Below are positions 1-9,600 of a DNA stretch of 64,000 nucleotides, one piece after another. The notes under the pieces are model-generated. The model saw only the letters and a list, made by a program, of their open reading frames with translations, ran no database searches and had not been told where the DNA came from. Location of the stretch: positions 62,001-126,000 of the forward strand of contig NZ_FXTP01000002.1 of assembly GCF_900182705.1 (NCBI RefSeq). Direction: 5' to 3'. The first letter of the stretch is position 1; the number at the start of each line of letters is the position of its first letter. The position numbers were made by a program, and so were the translations under genes. The DNA is from Gracilimonas mengyeensis. GTDB lineage: Bacteria; Bacteroidota; Rhodothermia; Balneolales; Balneolaceae.

Positions 1-2
1 TT

Positions 3-230
3 GATGATCCCAATGAGTACGCCCGCAGAGCTGCAACCGGTGAAACAGCCGAGCCGGTTTATGAGATCTTCATGGATGTATATAGTGCCGATCATGAGCT
101 GTTGTATACTTTTGATGACTCCAAATTTGTGGAGGAACTCGGAGGCCTCACGGTTCGTGATCAGGAGGGATTCTACTATTCTGTATTTGGGGATGGGCTT
201 ATGATCAAGAAGTTTAGGGTGGAGATGTAA
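3..230 (+). CDS. C-terminal end of an unidentified protein (5' truncated by window edge)
   Basis: The frame is open from the window edge to a TAA at 228-230 and gives the last 75 residues of a protein whose start lies outside. The visible part is rich in Asp, Glu, Tyr and Phe and in short predicted beta strands, with segments such as LLYTFDD and FYYSVFGDGLMIKKFRV. This would suit the last blade of a beta-propeller-type secreted protein, but that is only an impression. I do not recognise the family. A strong inverted repeat at 241-292 follows the stop and may be its 3' end structure. The overlapping frame that begins with ATG at 4 looks like a shadow, since it has no protein-like composition. 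Confidence 0.5.
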   Translation, partial: DDPNEYARRAATGETAEPVYEIFMDVYSADHELLYTFDDSKFVEELGGLTVRDQEGFYYSVFGDGLMIKKFRVEM

Positions 231-240
231 CTGAACACTG

Positions 241-292
241 AAAATCCAACATTCAACTCCGAAGGGAGAAGTGGTTTTGAATGTTGGATTTT
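241..292. repeat. Perfect 16-bp inverted repeat (hairpin) after the partial gene
   Basis: AAAATCCAACATTCAA at 241-256 is exactly complementary to 277-292. The 20-base loop itself contains a small CTCC-GAAG-GGAG hairpin. The right arm ends in TTTT, so it may act as a bidirectional terminator between the upstream gene and the convergent VOC gene, although the stem is AT-rich. Confidence 0.7.
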
Positions 293-424
293 AAATTTTG
301 AATTAAGTAGCAACCAAAGGATAAAGAGTTGTCGTAAAGTTTGCGAGGTTTTGCGAACCCTTGTCGATCTCGGTGGTTTTAAATACAATTCAAAACTCAT
401 CATTCTTAACTCAAAATTCCCACC

Positions 425-847
425 CTACCCGCTCAAATTTGTTTCTCCCTTAATCTTGTCATACTCCTCGTCATTTGGCTCCCAGAGTTCAATTTTGTAG
501 CCATTGGGGTCCATGATCCAGCCGAACTTTCCGTATTCGTACACTTCCATTTCCCCGATAATCTTTACGCCTTCCTCTTCGAGCACTTTTAGCAGCTCCT
601 CCAGGTTTTCTACCCGGTAGTTGATCATCGCATCTTTTTTACTGGGATTTGTGTATTCCGTGGTTTCGTCAAAAATGCTCCAGGCGGTGAAGCCTTTTTG
701 ATCCGGTGCTTCGGCTTTGCGCCATTCAAAGGTGCCGCCGTATTTACCACTTTGAATACCGAGGTGTTGCCGGTACCATTCTTTTGTCGCTTTGGGATCT
801 TTGGCCTTGAGAAAAACTCCGCCAATGCCGGTTACTCGTTTTTTCAT
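425..847 (-). CDS. VOC-family (glyoxalase/bleomycin-resistance fold) protein
   Basis: 140 residues, the usual length for a single-domain vicinal oxygen chelate protein. The N-terminal half has the GIGGVFLKAKDPKATKEWY beta-alpha motif and the C-terminal half has MDPNGYKIELWEP, where the final Glu is the typical metal ligand position. The substrate cannot be deduced. It follows another VOC gene (start 1215) with a 20-base gap on the same strand, so the two probably form an operon and may be diverged duplicates. Candidate activities in this family include glyoxalase-type isomerisation, dioxygenation or antibiotic binding. Confidence 0.85.
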   Translation of the reverse strand: MKKRVTGIGGVFLKAKDPKATKEWYRQHLGIQSGKYGGTFEWRKAEAPDQKGFTAWSIFDETTEYTNPSKKDAMINYRVENLEELLKVLEEEGVKIIGEMEVYEYGKFGWIMDPNGYKIELWEPNDEEYDKIKGETNLSG

Positions 848-867
848 GGGGTGATGTGATTTAGGGT

Positions 868-1215
868 TTAATCGTTGTGCTGATCAAAAAGAATCTGGTT
901 GCCATCGGGATCGGCAATACAAAAGTGGCAGGGCCCTTTTTCTTCGTGGATGGATTCAGACTCCATCAAAAATTCCACGCCCTGTTCTTTTAAGTCATGA
1001 TAAACATTGCGGGCGTTAGTCGGATTAAAGATGATATTTTCTTCAAACATATCCTGGAAGAGTCCAATAAGGGAATTCCCTTTTTTCATGATGATCCAGT
1101 TGTCTTCAATGGGGCCGGTACCTTCTACCGGTTCAAAGCCCAGCTTTTCATAAAAGGTTTTGGATGCATGGATATCTTTGACGGCAAGGGAAAGAGAATG
1201 ATTGTTCGGATTCAT
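868..1215 (-). CDS. VOC-family (glyoxalase-like) protein
   Basis: 115 residues, one VOC module pair. The start NNHSLSLAVKDIHASKTFYEKLGFEP and the end IADPDGNQILFDQ are standard VOC signatures. The gene is transcribed away from pckA and lies directly upstream of the second VOC gene. No catalytic role can be assigned from sequence alone. The C-terminal acidic ligand seen in the neighbour (IELWEP) is replaced by ILFDQ here, so metal binding is uncertain. The protein is shorter than its neighbour, but the domain appears complete. Confidence 0.85.
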   Translation of the reverse strand: MNPNNHSLSLAVKDIHASKTFYEKLGFEPVEGTGPIEDNWIIMKKGNSLIGLFQDMFEENIIFNPTNARNVYHDLKEQGVEFLMESESIHEEKGPCHFCIADPDGNQILFDQHND

Positions 1216-1519
1216 AGCATTATGGTTTTTGGAATGATGATGAAATTTTAAACCAGAGAAATCTAGAATAGAAGTATCTGGTATATTAGTTGGATAGATT
1301 GTGGGATATACCCTATACAGGACAAATTGGTTACAATTATTTTATATGATGGGGTTTGTTATTTCTGATCCGGTTAATCATCTTGATAAAAATAATAGCG
1401 CTTCCACGGCTTAAAACGAACTTTTTTAAGAGTTTTATGGGATGTAATTCACAAAACGTTCACGAATTTTTACGTTTTTGGAAGTGTCGAACAAAGACTA
1501 ATACTTAATCCATAAAATC
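1216..1519. promoter_or_regulatory. Divergent promoter region between VOC operon and pckA
   Basis: About 300 bases without a gene, AT-rich towards pckA. It must hold the promoters of both the VOC operon and pckA. I see no convincing palindromic operator. There are runs such as GAACTTTTTTAAGAGTTTT and two ACGTT words near 1455-1472, but nothing that repeats elsewhere. Confidence 0.4.
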
Positions 1520-3124
1520 ATGGCTGCAAAAGAATTCAACCTGTCGAAACACGACATCAACGTAGAAAAAATATTTAGAAATCCGGCCCCGGCTACCTTT
1601 TACGAGGAAGCAATAAAATATGACTCCGGATCAGCAATAGCCAAAAATGGAGCGCTTATTGTTCGCTCCGGAAAGCGCACAGGCCGTAGCCCCGCTGACA
1701 AACGCGTAGTGAACACCCCTGATGTTTCAGATAACATTTGGTGGGGAGATATCAACATTTCACTGGATGAGCATACCTTTAATATCAACCATCAAAGAGC
1801 AACCGATTACCTGAATACTTGCGAGCGCCTGTATGTAATAGACGGTTTTGCAGGCTGGGATCCCAAATACCGCCTGAAAGTGCGCATTATTGCCGAACGT
1901 CCTTATCATGGATTGTTCATGCATAACATGCTTATTCGTCCAACTGAAGAAGAGCTTGAAAACTTTGGCGAGCCAGATTTTGTGGTATACAATGCCGGTA
2001 AGTTTCCCGCCAACAAGTACACCGAAGGCATGACTTCTGATGCCAGTGTGGATGTAAACTTCAACCGTGGCGAAATGGTAATTCTGGGTACCGAGTATGC
2101 CGGTGAAATGAAAAAAGGTGTGTTCACTGTAATGCACTACCTGATGCCGATCAAAAATGTGCTTTCAATGCACTGTTCAGCCAACGAAGGCAAGGACAAA
2201 GACGATGTAGCCCTATTCTTCGGATTGTCAGGAACCGGTAAAACAACCCTTTCCGCAGATAATAGCCGCAAACTCATTGGCGATGACGAGCACTGCTGGA
2301 GTGATGACGGTGTATTTAATATTGAAGGCGGATGTTATGCCAAAACCATCAATCTTTCTGAAGAAAACGAACCGGAAATCTTTAATGCCATCAAGTTTGG
2401 TACCGTACTTGAAAATGTAGGATACGACGAAAATTCCCGCGTAGTGGATTATAAAGATGTATCTATTACCCAAAATACCCGGGCTTCTTACCCCATCGAG
2501 TACATTGACAACGCAAAAGTGCCTTGCGAAACCGGACATCCCAAAAACATCATCTTCTTGACTTATGATGCCTTTGGCGTTCTGCCTCCGGTAAGTAAAC
2601 TTACACCTGAACAAGCCATGTACCACTTTATCAGTGGTTATACTGCTAAAGTAGCTGGTACCGAAATGGGTGTAACCGAACCACAAGCTACCTTCTCTGC
2701 CTGCTTTGGCGCCGCCTTCCTGGTATGGCCTCCTGCAAAATATGCTGAGATGTTAGCTGAGAAAATGCGTAAACATGGTTCCAATGCCTGGTTAGTAAAT
2801 ACAGGTATTACCGGCGGACCTTATGGAACTGGAAGCCGAATGGACCTCAAGAGCACACGTGCTATCATTAATGCCATCCATGCCGGTGAGTTGCAAGATG
2901 CACCAACGGTAACAGATGATGTATTTGGCTTTGAGATTCCAACCGAGTGCCCGAACGTAAAATCTGAAATATTGCAACCACGTAACACCTGGGACAATGC
3001 AGTAGAGTATGACAAACAGGCTGAAAAACTTGGTAGGTTGTTTGCTAAAAACTTCGAGAAGTATAAAGCAGACAGCAGTGATGAAATCATCAATGCCGGC
3101 CCAAAAGTAGGAGTTGAAGCTTAG
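1520..3124 (+). CDS. pckA: Phosphoenolpyruvate carboxykinase (ATP)
   Basis: 534 residues, the normal size for the ATP-dependent enzyme that converts oxaloacetate and ATP to PEP, CO2 and ADP in the cytoplasm, the first step of gluconeogenesis. The kinase-type P-loop [13 protein letters not shown] lies at about residues 235-247, followed by [22 protein letters not shown], the PEPCK metal and nucleotide motif. The N-terminal [16 protein letters not shown] is the substrate-binding Arg motif. The ATG at 1520 gives the usual N-terminus. It is monocistronic with its own terminator at 3284-3320. It links gluconeogenesis to a genome stretch that otherwise handles sugar polymers. Confidence 0.97.
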   Translation: MAAKEFNLSKHDINVEKIFRNPAPATFYEEAIKYDSGSAIAKNGALIVRSGKRTGRSPADKRVVNTPDVSDNIWWGDINISLDEHTFNINHQRATDYLNTCERLYVIDGFAGWDPKYRLKVRIIAERPYHGLFMHNMLIRPTEEELENFGEPDFVVYNAGKFPANKYTEGMTSDASVDVNFNRGEMVILGTEYAGEMKKGVFTVMHYLMPIKNVLSMHCSANEGKDKDDVALFFGLSGTGKTTLSADNSRKLIGDDEHCWSDDGVFNIEGGCYAKTINLSEENEPEIFNAIKFGTVLENVGYDENSRVVDYKDVSITQNTRASYPIEYIDNAKVPCETGHPKNIIFLTYDAFGVLPPVSKLTPEQAMYHFISGYTAKVAGTEMGVTEPQATFSACFGAAFLVWPPAKYAEMLAEKMRKHGSNAWLVNTGITGGPYGTGSRMDLKSTRAIINAIHAGELQDAPTVTDDVFGFEIPTECPNVKSEILQPRNTWDNAVEYDKQAEKLGRLFAKNFEKYKADSSDEIINAGPKVGVEA

Positions 3125-3283
3125 TAGCCCTCATTCTCGTTCGTTGTTGGAGTGACTGCGGCGAGATCTGATCAGCAAAAACGGAGAGCGGGCCAGACGT
3201 GTCCGCCCCGTTTCAGTATCAGCAAAGATATAGGACCGGATAACCGGTCACTATGAGATAGGAGTTATCAAACTTCTAACATG

Positions 3284-3320
3284 AACCCGACGGTTTGTAG
3301 AACAGGCCGCCGGGTTTTTT
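3284..3320 (+). terminator. Rho-independent terminator after pckA
   Basis: AACCCGACGG at 3284-3293 pairs with CCGCCGGGTT at 3307-3316 with one A/C mismatch and runs into six T residues. A second, weaker hairpin (AAACGG...CCGTTT) lies upstream near 3178-3213. Confidence 0.8.
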
Positions 3321-3370
3321 GTTTAGACTGGCTGAGTTTTTGATTTAAAGGTTTATTGAGTTGCATATTA

Positions 3371-3470
3371 TCAGAACTCAGAACTCAGAACTCAGAACTC
3401 AGAACTCAGAACTCAGAACTCAGAACTCAGAACTCAGAACTCAGAACTCAGAACTCAGAACTCAGAACTC
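3371..3470. repeat. Heptanucleotide tandem array, 14 copies of TCAGAAC
   Basis: One hundred bases of uninterrupted TCAGAAC repeats (14 full copies plus TC). The array ends inside the TGA stop codon of the M29 aminopeptidase gene on the minus strand (stop at 3469-3471), so it forms the immediate 3' end of that transcript. The unit length is not a multiple of three, and copy number changes would not alter the protein. Perfect repeats of this kind are prone to slippage and would serve as a VNTR. Confidence 0.97.
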
Positions 3471-4569
3471 AAAGTAATTCTTCTGGATTTAAGCCCTTAA
3501 GGTCATCTGCCACAAATTTGCGGCCTTTTCGAACCAGTTCGCCATCCAGGTACACATCGGCGCCAATGCACACCAAATCCCAGTGGATGTTACTGGAGTT
3601 GCCATTAGGGGCTACTTCGTAATCTTTACCAAGGGTAAGGTGGTTGGAGCCGTAAATTTTCTCATCAAACAGGATGTCATACATCGGGCTTTCAATCACC
3701 GGGTTTAGTCCAAAGCTGAACTCTCCGAAGCGACGGGCTCCTTCGTCGGTATCAAGGATGTCCTTGAGGGCGTCGTTGTTAGAGGAATCAAAATCGACTA
3801 CTACTCCGTTTTCTACTTCCAGCTTCACAAATTCAAAGGGTTTGCCCTGGTACACCGAGGGAGCGTAGCTAATCACGCCATTAATCGAATCCAACACAGG
3901 AGAGGTAAATAACTCGCCATCCGGTACATTGCGCTTGCCAAAGCAAGGCACCCAATTCTGTCCTTTTACGGAAAATTTGATGTCGGTGCCTTCGCCTTTT
4001 AGATGAATTTCATCGGTAGCACGCAGGCGTTTTTCCAGAGGCTTCATGGCTTCTTCCAACTTGCCGTAATCTACCAGGCAGGCTTTGTAATAGAACTCCG
4101 TAAAGGCACGGGTAGGCATCTTGGCGTTCATGGCAAATGCAGGGGAGGGATAGCGCATGATGCACCAGTTGGTATTGTTCACGCGCTCATCAAAATGAAC
4201 GGGCTTTAAGAAATGCTCGGAATAGGCTTTGTTGGCCTCTTTGCCGGCCTGGGAAGTTTCATAAATATTTTCAGACGCGCGGATGCCAATAAACGCATCC
4301 ATTTGTTTCATTTTAGGCAGCTGATCCACTTTGGCCTGGTTTTTCCAAAACGTCTCGTTTCCCTGTTCAACCAGAATTCGCTGCGATTCGGCATCTTCAA
4401 TCTGGATAAAAGGATGGGCGGCTTTGGCGCGAATCTGTTCAACCAATGCCCGTAACAGATTGATGCCATTCAAACCAATGAGCTGCACCATTACATTTTG
4501 GTCTTTCTGTACTTCGGTGCTGTGTTCCAGGATGAGCGTCGCCAGTTTTTGATCATGTTCTGATATCAT
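3469..4569 (-). CDS. M29-family (AmpS/aminopeptidase II) metallo-aminopeptidase
   Basis: 366 residues, slightly shorter than the roughly 410 of characterised M29 enzymes. The family's dinuclear metal ligands can be placed: Glu in PDGELFTSPV, Glu283 in FGEFSFGLNP, His310 in SNHLTLG, and His329 and Asp331 in NIHWDLV. These enzymes remove N-terminal residues from peptides in the cytoplasm, and no signal peptide is present. The gene stands alone, facing pckA convergently, and its stop codon abuts the TCAGAAC array. Confidence 0.9.
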   Translation of the reverse strand: MISEHDQKLATLILEHSTEVQKDQNVMVQLIGLNGINLLRALVEQIRAKAAHPFIQIEDAESQRILVEQGNETFWKNQAKVDQLPKMKQMDAFIGIRASENIYETSQAGKEANKAYSEHFLKPVHFDERVNNTNWCIMRYPSPAFAMNAKMPTRAFTEFYYKACLVDYGKLEEAMKPLEKRLRATDEIHLKGEGTDIKFSVKGQNWVPCFGKRNVPDGELFTSPVLDSINGVISYAPSVYQGKPFEFVKLEVENGVVVDFDSSNNDALKDILDTDEGARRFGEFSFGLNPVIESPMYDILFDEKIYGSNHLTLGKDYEVAPNGNSSNIHWDLVCIGADVYLDGELVRKGRKFVADDLKGLNPEELL

Positions 4570-4780
4570 GGGGAAGTAGAAATTTGAAATTAGAAATGTT
4601 GAATTGCTTACGGTTGAAAGGTAAGGGAAATGGGGGAATAAGTTGATAAGGGAATAAGGGGAGTGGCAGTGATTTTGTAACCGTAAGATACACCGAGGCT
4701 TCGCAGAATAGGCAAAGATATTTCATCCCCTGCGAAACTTTGCGAGCTCTGTGGTTACTAATAGATAATTGTCTATACCT

Positions 4781-6052
4781 TTAGAACCGTACTTCTGATT
4801 TGCCGTCTTCTTTCTTAAGGCTTACCACTTTAGTTTTGCCATCTACAGTGATAGCGTAATCGCCATAAAAGGCCTTTATTTCAGAAAGGCCGTCATCGTT
4901 AGCCCTGGTTGTTGTATTGGTCCACCACTCGTCAAATACTAAATCCTGGTACGCTTTAGACTGCAGGGTTGGACTAAAATCGGTTTTCCACATGGCAGAT
5001 TCCGGAATCCAGTGTGGTTTCTCCCAGATACCCCAAATCAGGATGGCTTCTACTCTCGGATGGGCAAAATAAATAGGGAATAGCTTCTTGAGTTCAGCCG
5101 CACGTTCTTCGTCAGTATCCTGCGCAAACAATGCTTCGGTAATTTTGATGGGAAGATCGAATTCGAGAAAACGGTCCAGATTTCTTTGCACCATATATGG
5201 GGTGTTTTCATATGGAACCGATACTGAGCGATGGGCCTGCATCCCGATGCCGTCAAGCGGAACCCCATTGGCCAGCATTTTTCTAATCTGATTTGCGTAA
5301 GGGCCTGCGTTATGGCCTACATCCAAAATTCCGTAATCGTTGGTATATAATTTGGCATCTGGATTATGGGCTTTAACCATCCATGCCATTTCACTGATAA
5401 TGCCATATCCCAGCCGGTCGCGGAAAAAGCTCCCATGAACCATCTCATTATTAAGATCATACTCGTTAATTCGTCCCTCAAAATGGTTGATGAGACTTTC
5501 GGCCCGGTCTGCTATGGCTTTGCGGAGTTCATCATTGGTGAGTTTGGTTAGCCACTCTGTATTGAACTCTTCCTTGGCCCAGAACACCGTATGTCCGCGC
5601 ATAGGGATGTTCAGCGAATCCATAAGCTCATAGATACGGTCGGCTACCGCATAATTTACTTCGCCCTGTGTCTTCTCGGTATCATACCATTTCAGGGCAT
5701 TCTCATGAACGGCGTAATTAAAATTGTCGGACAGTATACTTAAAAATTGTTCTCGTTCTTCAGATGTCATTGGATTTTCTGAATTCTCAGCCAGATGATT
5801 AGGAAGTGCAGCGCCGAAAAGAAATTCATGAGATTGCTGTTCAATAGTAACTTCAGCACCTGGTGCAGTATGAATTATAAGAGAACCCATACGATGCTGT
5901 TCAATTCTCTGGTTGATTGCTTCCGGGGTGATTTTTTCAAGTACCTCTTGGTTTTGAGCACGTACAGGTACGGCAAGTAGTAGAGTAAAACAGATAAATA
6001 ATAGCGCTTTTACGGCCAGTGAAAATATAGAAGTCAAGCGTGTGGTTTTCAT
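4781..6052 (-). CDS. Secreted GH10-like endo-1,4-beta-xylanase, divergent
   Basis: 423 residues with a signal peptide (about 1-32, ending VPVRAQ). A GH10-type barrel follows: HENALKWYDTEKTQGEVNY, RGHTVFWAKEE, acid/base Glu203 in DLNNEMVHG and nucleophile Glu306 in KITEALF. The wording differs from the classic WDVVNEA and ITELD seen in the other two GH10 genes here, so its substrate may differ. The C-terminal 60 residues after the barrel (TTTRANDDG...) form a small beta-rich appendage. The gene diverges from the TonB-dependent receptor at 6689, and the operator at 6501-6539 lies between them. Confidence 0.85.
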   Translation of the reverse strand: MKTTRLTSIFSLAVKALLFICFTLLLAVPVRAQNQEVLEKITPEAINQRIEQHRMGSLIIHTAPGAEVTIEQQSHEFLFGAALPNHLAENSENPMTSEEREQFLSILSDNFNYAVHENALKWYDTEKTQGEVNYAVADRIYELMDSLNIPMRGHTVFWAKEEFNTEWLTKLTNDELRKAIADRAESLINHFEGRINEYDLNNEMVHGSFFRDRLGYGIISEMAWMVKAHNPDAKLYTNDYGILDVGHNAGPYANQIRKMLANGVPLDGIGMQAHRSVSVPYENTPYMVQRNLDRFLEFDLPIKITEALFAQDTDEERAAELKKLFPIYFAHPRVEAILIWGIWEKPHWIPESAMWKTDFSPTLQSKAYQDLVFDEWWTNTTTRANDDGLSEIKAFYGDYAITVDGKTKVVSLKKEDGKSEVRF

Positions 6053-6688
6053 GAGAGATAAGGCTGTAGAGGTTTGAAAATTAAGGCATACTCTTTAATT
6101 GGGGCTGCTATTGATAATTCATGATGATAGCTGACTGCAAAGTATGAAATATCATGGGTTAACAAGGTTTCAAGGTGATGTATGCTCTTAGAATTATCAA
6201 TCCTATAAAAGCATTTTCATAACTTTGAGCATGTTTTAGACACTTATAAGAGTAATCGAGTTTACAGGCTATAAGTTGTTCAATATACAGGGGCAAGGTT
6301 TCGCAAAATATCGATTGTTCTTTGCTCTGTTAACGCTAACTTATTGCTTTGTATATAGTCTCAGGGTAATTTTTCGTGTCAGATTAAAAATGGACCTTGA
6401 ACCTATTTAAACGAATGTTAATTGAAGATTATATGAAAGAAGAGTCAAGATTCAAAGCAAATAGAGCAACTAAAAGGGCTTTGAGGATAGTCAATTTGGT
6501 TGAGCAAAAATTGCCCAATTAGACATACAAAATTGCTCAGAAATTATTTTCATTATTCACTGCTTTTGATATATTGTTGAAGGACATCAAGACCCTTATT
6601 TGGAAGCGATTTTTAACAAATGGTGGAAGAAGCGCTTTCGGTAATATGGACAATACTATTAATTAATGATAACGCAGCCACATCTGAT
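6053..6688. promoter_or_regulatory. Divergent intergenic region between GH10 and TonB receptor genes
   Basis: 636 bases with no convincing gene. It contains the composite operator and TATATTG box listed separately (6501-6576). An ATG at 6620 is in frame with the receptor but would add 23 residues ahead of an evident signal peptide, so this stretch is more likely leader RNA. Confidence 0.6.
6501..6576 (+). promoter_or_regulatory. Composite xylan-regulon operator and promoter, receptor 1
   Basis: TGAGCAA-AAA-TTGCCCA (6501-6517) is a 7-3-7 near-palindrome. A second arm TTGCTCA lies at 6533-6539, so the outer arms form TGAGCAA-N25-TTGCTCA, 39 bases in all. TATATTG at 6570-6576 begins 37 bases after the start of the second arm. 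The TTTTCATTATTCACT-like stretch between them is also shared with the promoters at 18398 and 40151. Confidence 0.75.
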
Positions 6689-9600
6689 ATGAATAAAGTT
6701 TTACTAACCGTATTTACTTTGTTGTTTGGAGTCACTTTACTTTCAGCACAAAATACATCATCCGGACACGGACAAATAAGAGGAACTATAACGGACGCCG
6801 GTAACGGTGAAGTCCTGATTGGAGTAAACGTAGCCATAAAAGGAACCAGTATTGGTGCAGCCACCGATATAGATGGAAATTATATAATTCGCCGGGTGCC
6901 AGCGGGAACTCATACTTTGGTAGTGAGTTATATTGGGTACGAGAGAATTGAAGAAGAAATTGAAGTTGAAGACGGTGAAACGCTTGAATATAACGTAGAG
7001 CTTGTACAAGTAGCTGTACAAGGAGAAGGCGTAACAGTAAGTGCTCAGCGGGAAGGTCAGATTGAAGCTATTAATCAGCAGATTACATCTGACAACATTG
7101 TGAATGTGGTTTCTGAAACTAAAATTCAGGAATTACCTGATTTTAATGCAGCTGCGGCTTTAGGTCGTTTGCCGGGTGTTTCCACAACGCAAAGCTCTGG
7201 AGAGGCTAATAAAGTAGTAATCCGCGGTTTGGCACCAGAATATAATGCTATTGAAATTGAAGGGGTTCAGCTGGCTTCTACAGGTAGTTCAACCATCGGC
7301 TTATCTTCAAATCCTGGAGTTGGTTCCGGGCGTGTTAATAATGACCGTAGTGTTGACTTGACCATGGTATCTCCTTACATGATTCGCATGATTGAGGTCT
7401 ACAAATCATTAACGCCAGACATGAATGCGAACTCGATTGGTGGTACGGTAAACATGGAGTTGCGTAAGGCGCCCGAGGGTTTGCACTGGGATGCCATGTG
7501 GCAACAAGGTTATACTGCTAAAAGTAACACCCTTGGTAACTACAGAGCAGTTGGTTCTGTAAGTAATCGATTCTTAAATAATAAATTAGGTGTGTACGCA
7601 CTTGTTAATGCTGAATCTTATGACCGTAACTCTGATAACCTAAATACTGATTACGGTATTGCCGGCTCTATTGAAGAAGCTGATCCTGAAACAGGATTCC
7701 GGCCAGTTGAGGTAACAAGTGTAAGCTTTAATCGCCACCTGGAGACAAGAGATCGTCTAGGGGCAAACTTAATCCTTGACTATGATTTAGGTAAAGGATC
7801 TGTGAAATTTGTGAATATGTTTGCTTCTATCAATTCAGATTTTACCGACCATAACCAAAGTATCAATTACAATAATGGTCGTATGGATTGGAGAATGAGC
7901 TTGGGTGAAACGGAAATTCAGCAAAGAGTCCACTCACTCCGAGTTGATTACGATTTTGATTGGTTGCAAGTAAACTTGTCTGGTAGTTATACGGGAGCCC
8001 GTAACACTTTGGAAGATTCCCCGGTTTTAACATTTAACCAGACCCAAGCCGTAAACCCTGCGCCAAGGGATAATATTCAGCCTGAGAATTTGGTAGACCG
8101 ACAAGCTGACTTTCGTGGTATTGATGATGTAATCCTGCGTAGTGGAAACCTCTTCAGTAATTATTATGAAGAAGATAAGTTTACATACAAAGCTGATTTT
8201 GAAATACCCTTCAATATAGGTGCAGGTGCTAATGGCTTCTTTAAGTTTGGAGGTCAATTTGTAGATCAGGAAACATCTACTGATCAGGAAACTCCCTATT
8301 TAGCTTTTGATGGAAATGCTAATGCTACGGATGATAATATTGCCAACTCATTATCTCGTACCCTTCGTGATCAATTTGGGTTGACTACCAATGATCAGGG
8401 CGTATTTACAGGTACTTCTCTGGAGACCAGAAATGACGATCTGTACGACGCATTTTTAGGTAATGATTATGGCCAGGTATTTTTTGCGGCTAACCCAAAT
8501 ACGCTGGTTGATGTACTTAACTTTGTAATTGGTAATCCTGACTTTGATGCTTCTAATGAAGAAAGAAGCTCCGGAGCACAAGGTGGCTGGTATGATGGTC
8601 CTTATCAGGCACTTTCTAATGACTATACCTATCAAGAAGATTATTTTGCGACCTATGCCATGACAAAGCTTAACTTTGGTAAGTTCATGGTTATTGGTGG
8701 TGCCCGGTACGAAGAGGTAAACTCTGAGTACTTTGCATATAACGCTCGCGACCAAAGAAATGCCCAGGCCCAGATTATGTATGATACTACCTCATCGGCC
8801 AGCAACAGCTTCTTGTTGCCAATGGTTCAGGGACGGTTTTCTGTGACAGATTGGATGGATCTTCGGTACTCTTACACTCAAACGCTATCGCGTCCGGATT
8901 ATAACCTTCTGTCGCCAAAATTCACGATTACCCAGGGTAACTCAATTTATACCGGTAATCCTGATCTGAAGCCAGCCAAGTCTGAGAACCATGATATTAA
9001 CCTGACGTTCCATGCTAATAAAATTGGGTTACTGTCAGTTGGTGCTTTCCAGAAATCTATTGAGAACTTTGTGTACACCGCCAGCTACCAGATAAATCTG
9101 GCAGAAGAAGCGGGTATAGATCAGGTTTCCAATTACCAGTTAATTTGTAATCAATATTATCGCGACAAGTACGACCTGAGTTGTGCTGACGGTGCTGCTC
9201 TTATTACACCCGTAGTGAACCCAACTACCGGAGCTGCTACAGCAACGGTAAGCCGACCTGTTAACAATCCAAATGATGGATTGGTACGAGGTCTTGAATT
9301 TGATTTCCAGCATAACTTCTGGTACCTGCCAAGAGCACTCAGCAATATGGTATTTGGTATCAACTATGCTCGCATTTTCTCTGAAATTGAGACCCCTTTC
9401 TACGATCAAGGTTCAAGAATTGTAGGGGAAGGCCGAAACGTACGAGAAGAATTCTTCTTGGTAGATTCTTCTTTTACTTCACGACTAAGTGGTCAGCCTA
9501 ATCACGTTATGAATACCTATTTAGGATTTGACTACAAGGGCTTTTCAACAAGAATTTCCGTACTGCTGCAGACCAATACCTTTGGTGGAAGTGGTGGACG

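Noticed and set aside
3371-3470. Possible CRISPR array
   Set aside because: The unit is 7 bases with no spacers, so it is a simple tandem repeat. No cas genes are present anywhere in the window.
3356-3622. Frame reading through the heptanucleotide array (repeated SELRTQN)
   Set aside because: It is produced by the tandem repeat and runs antisense into the aminopeptidase gene.
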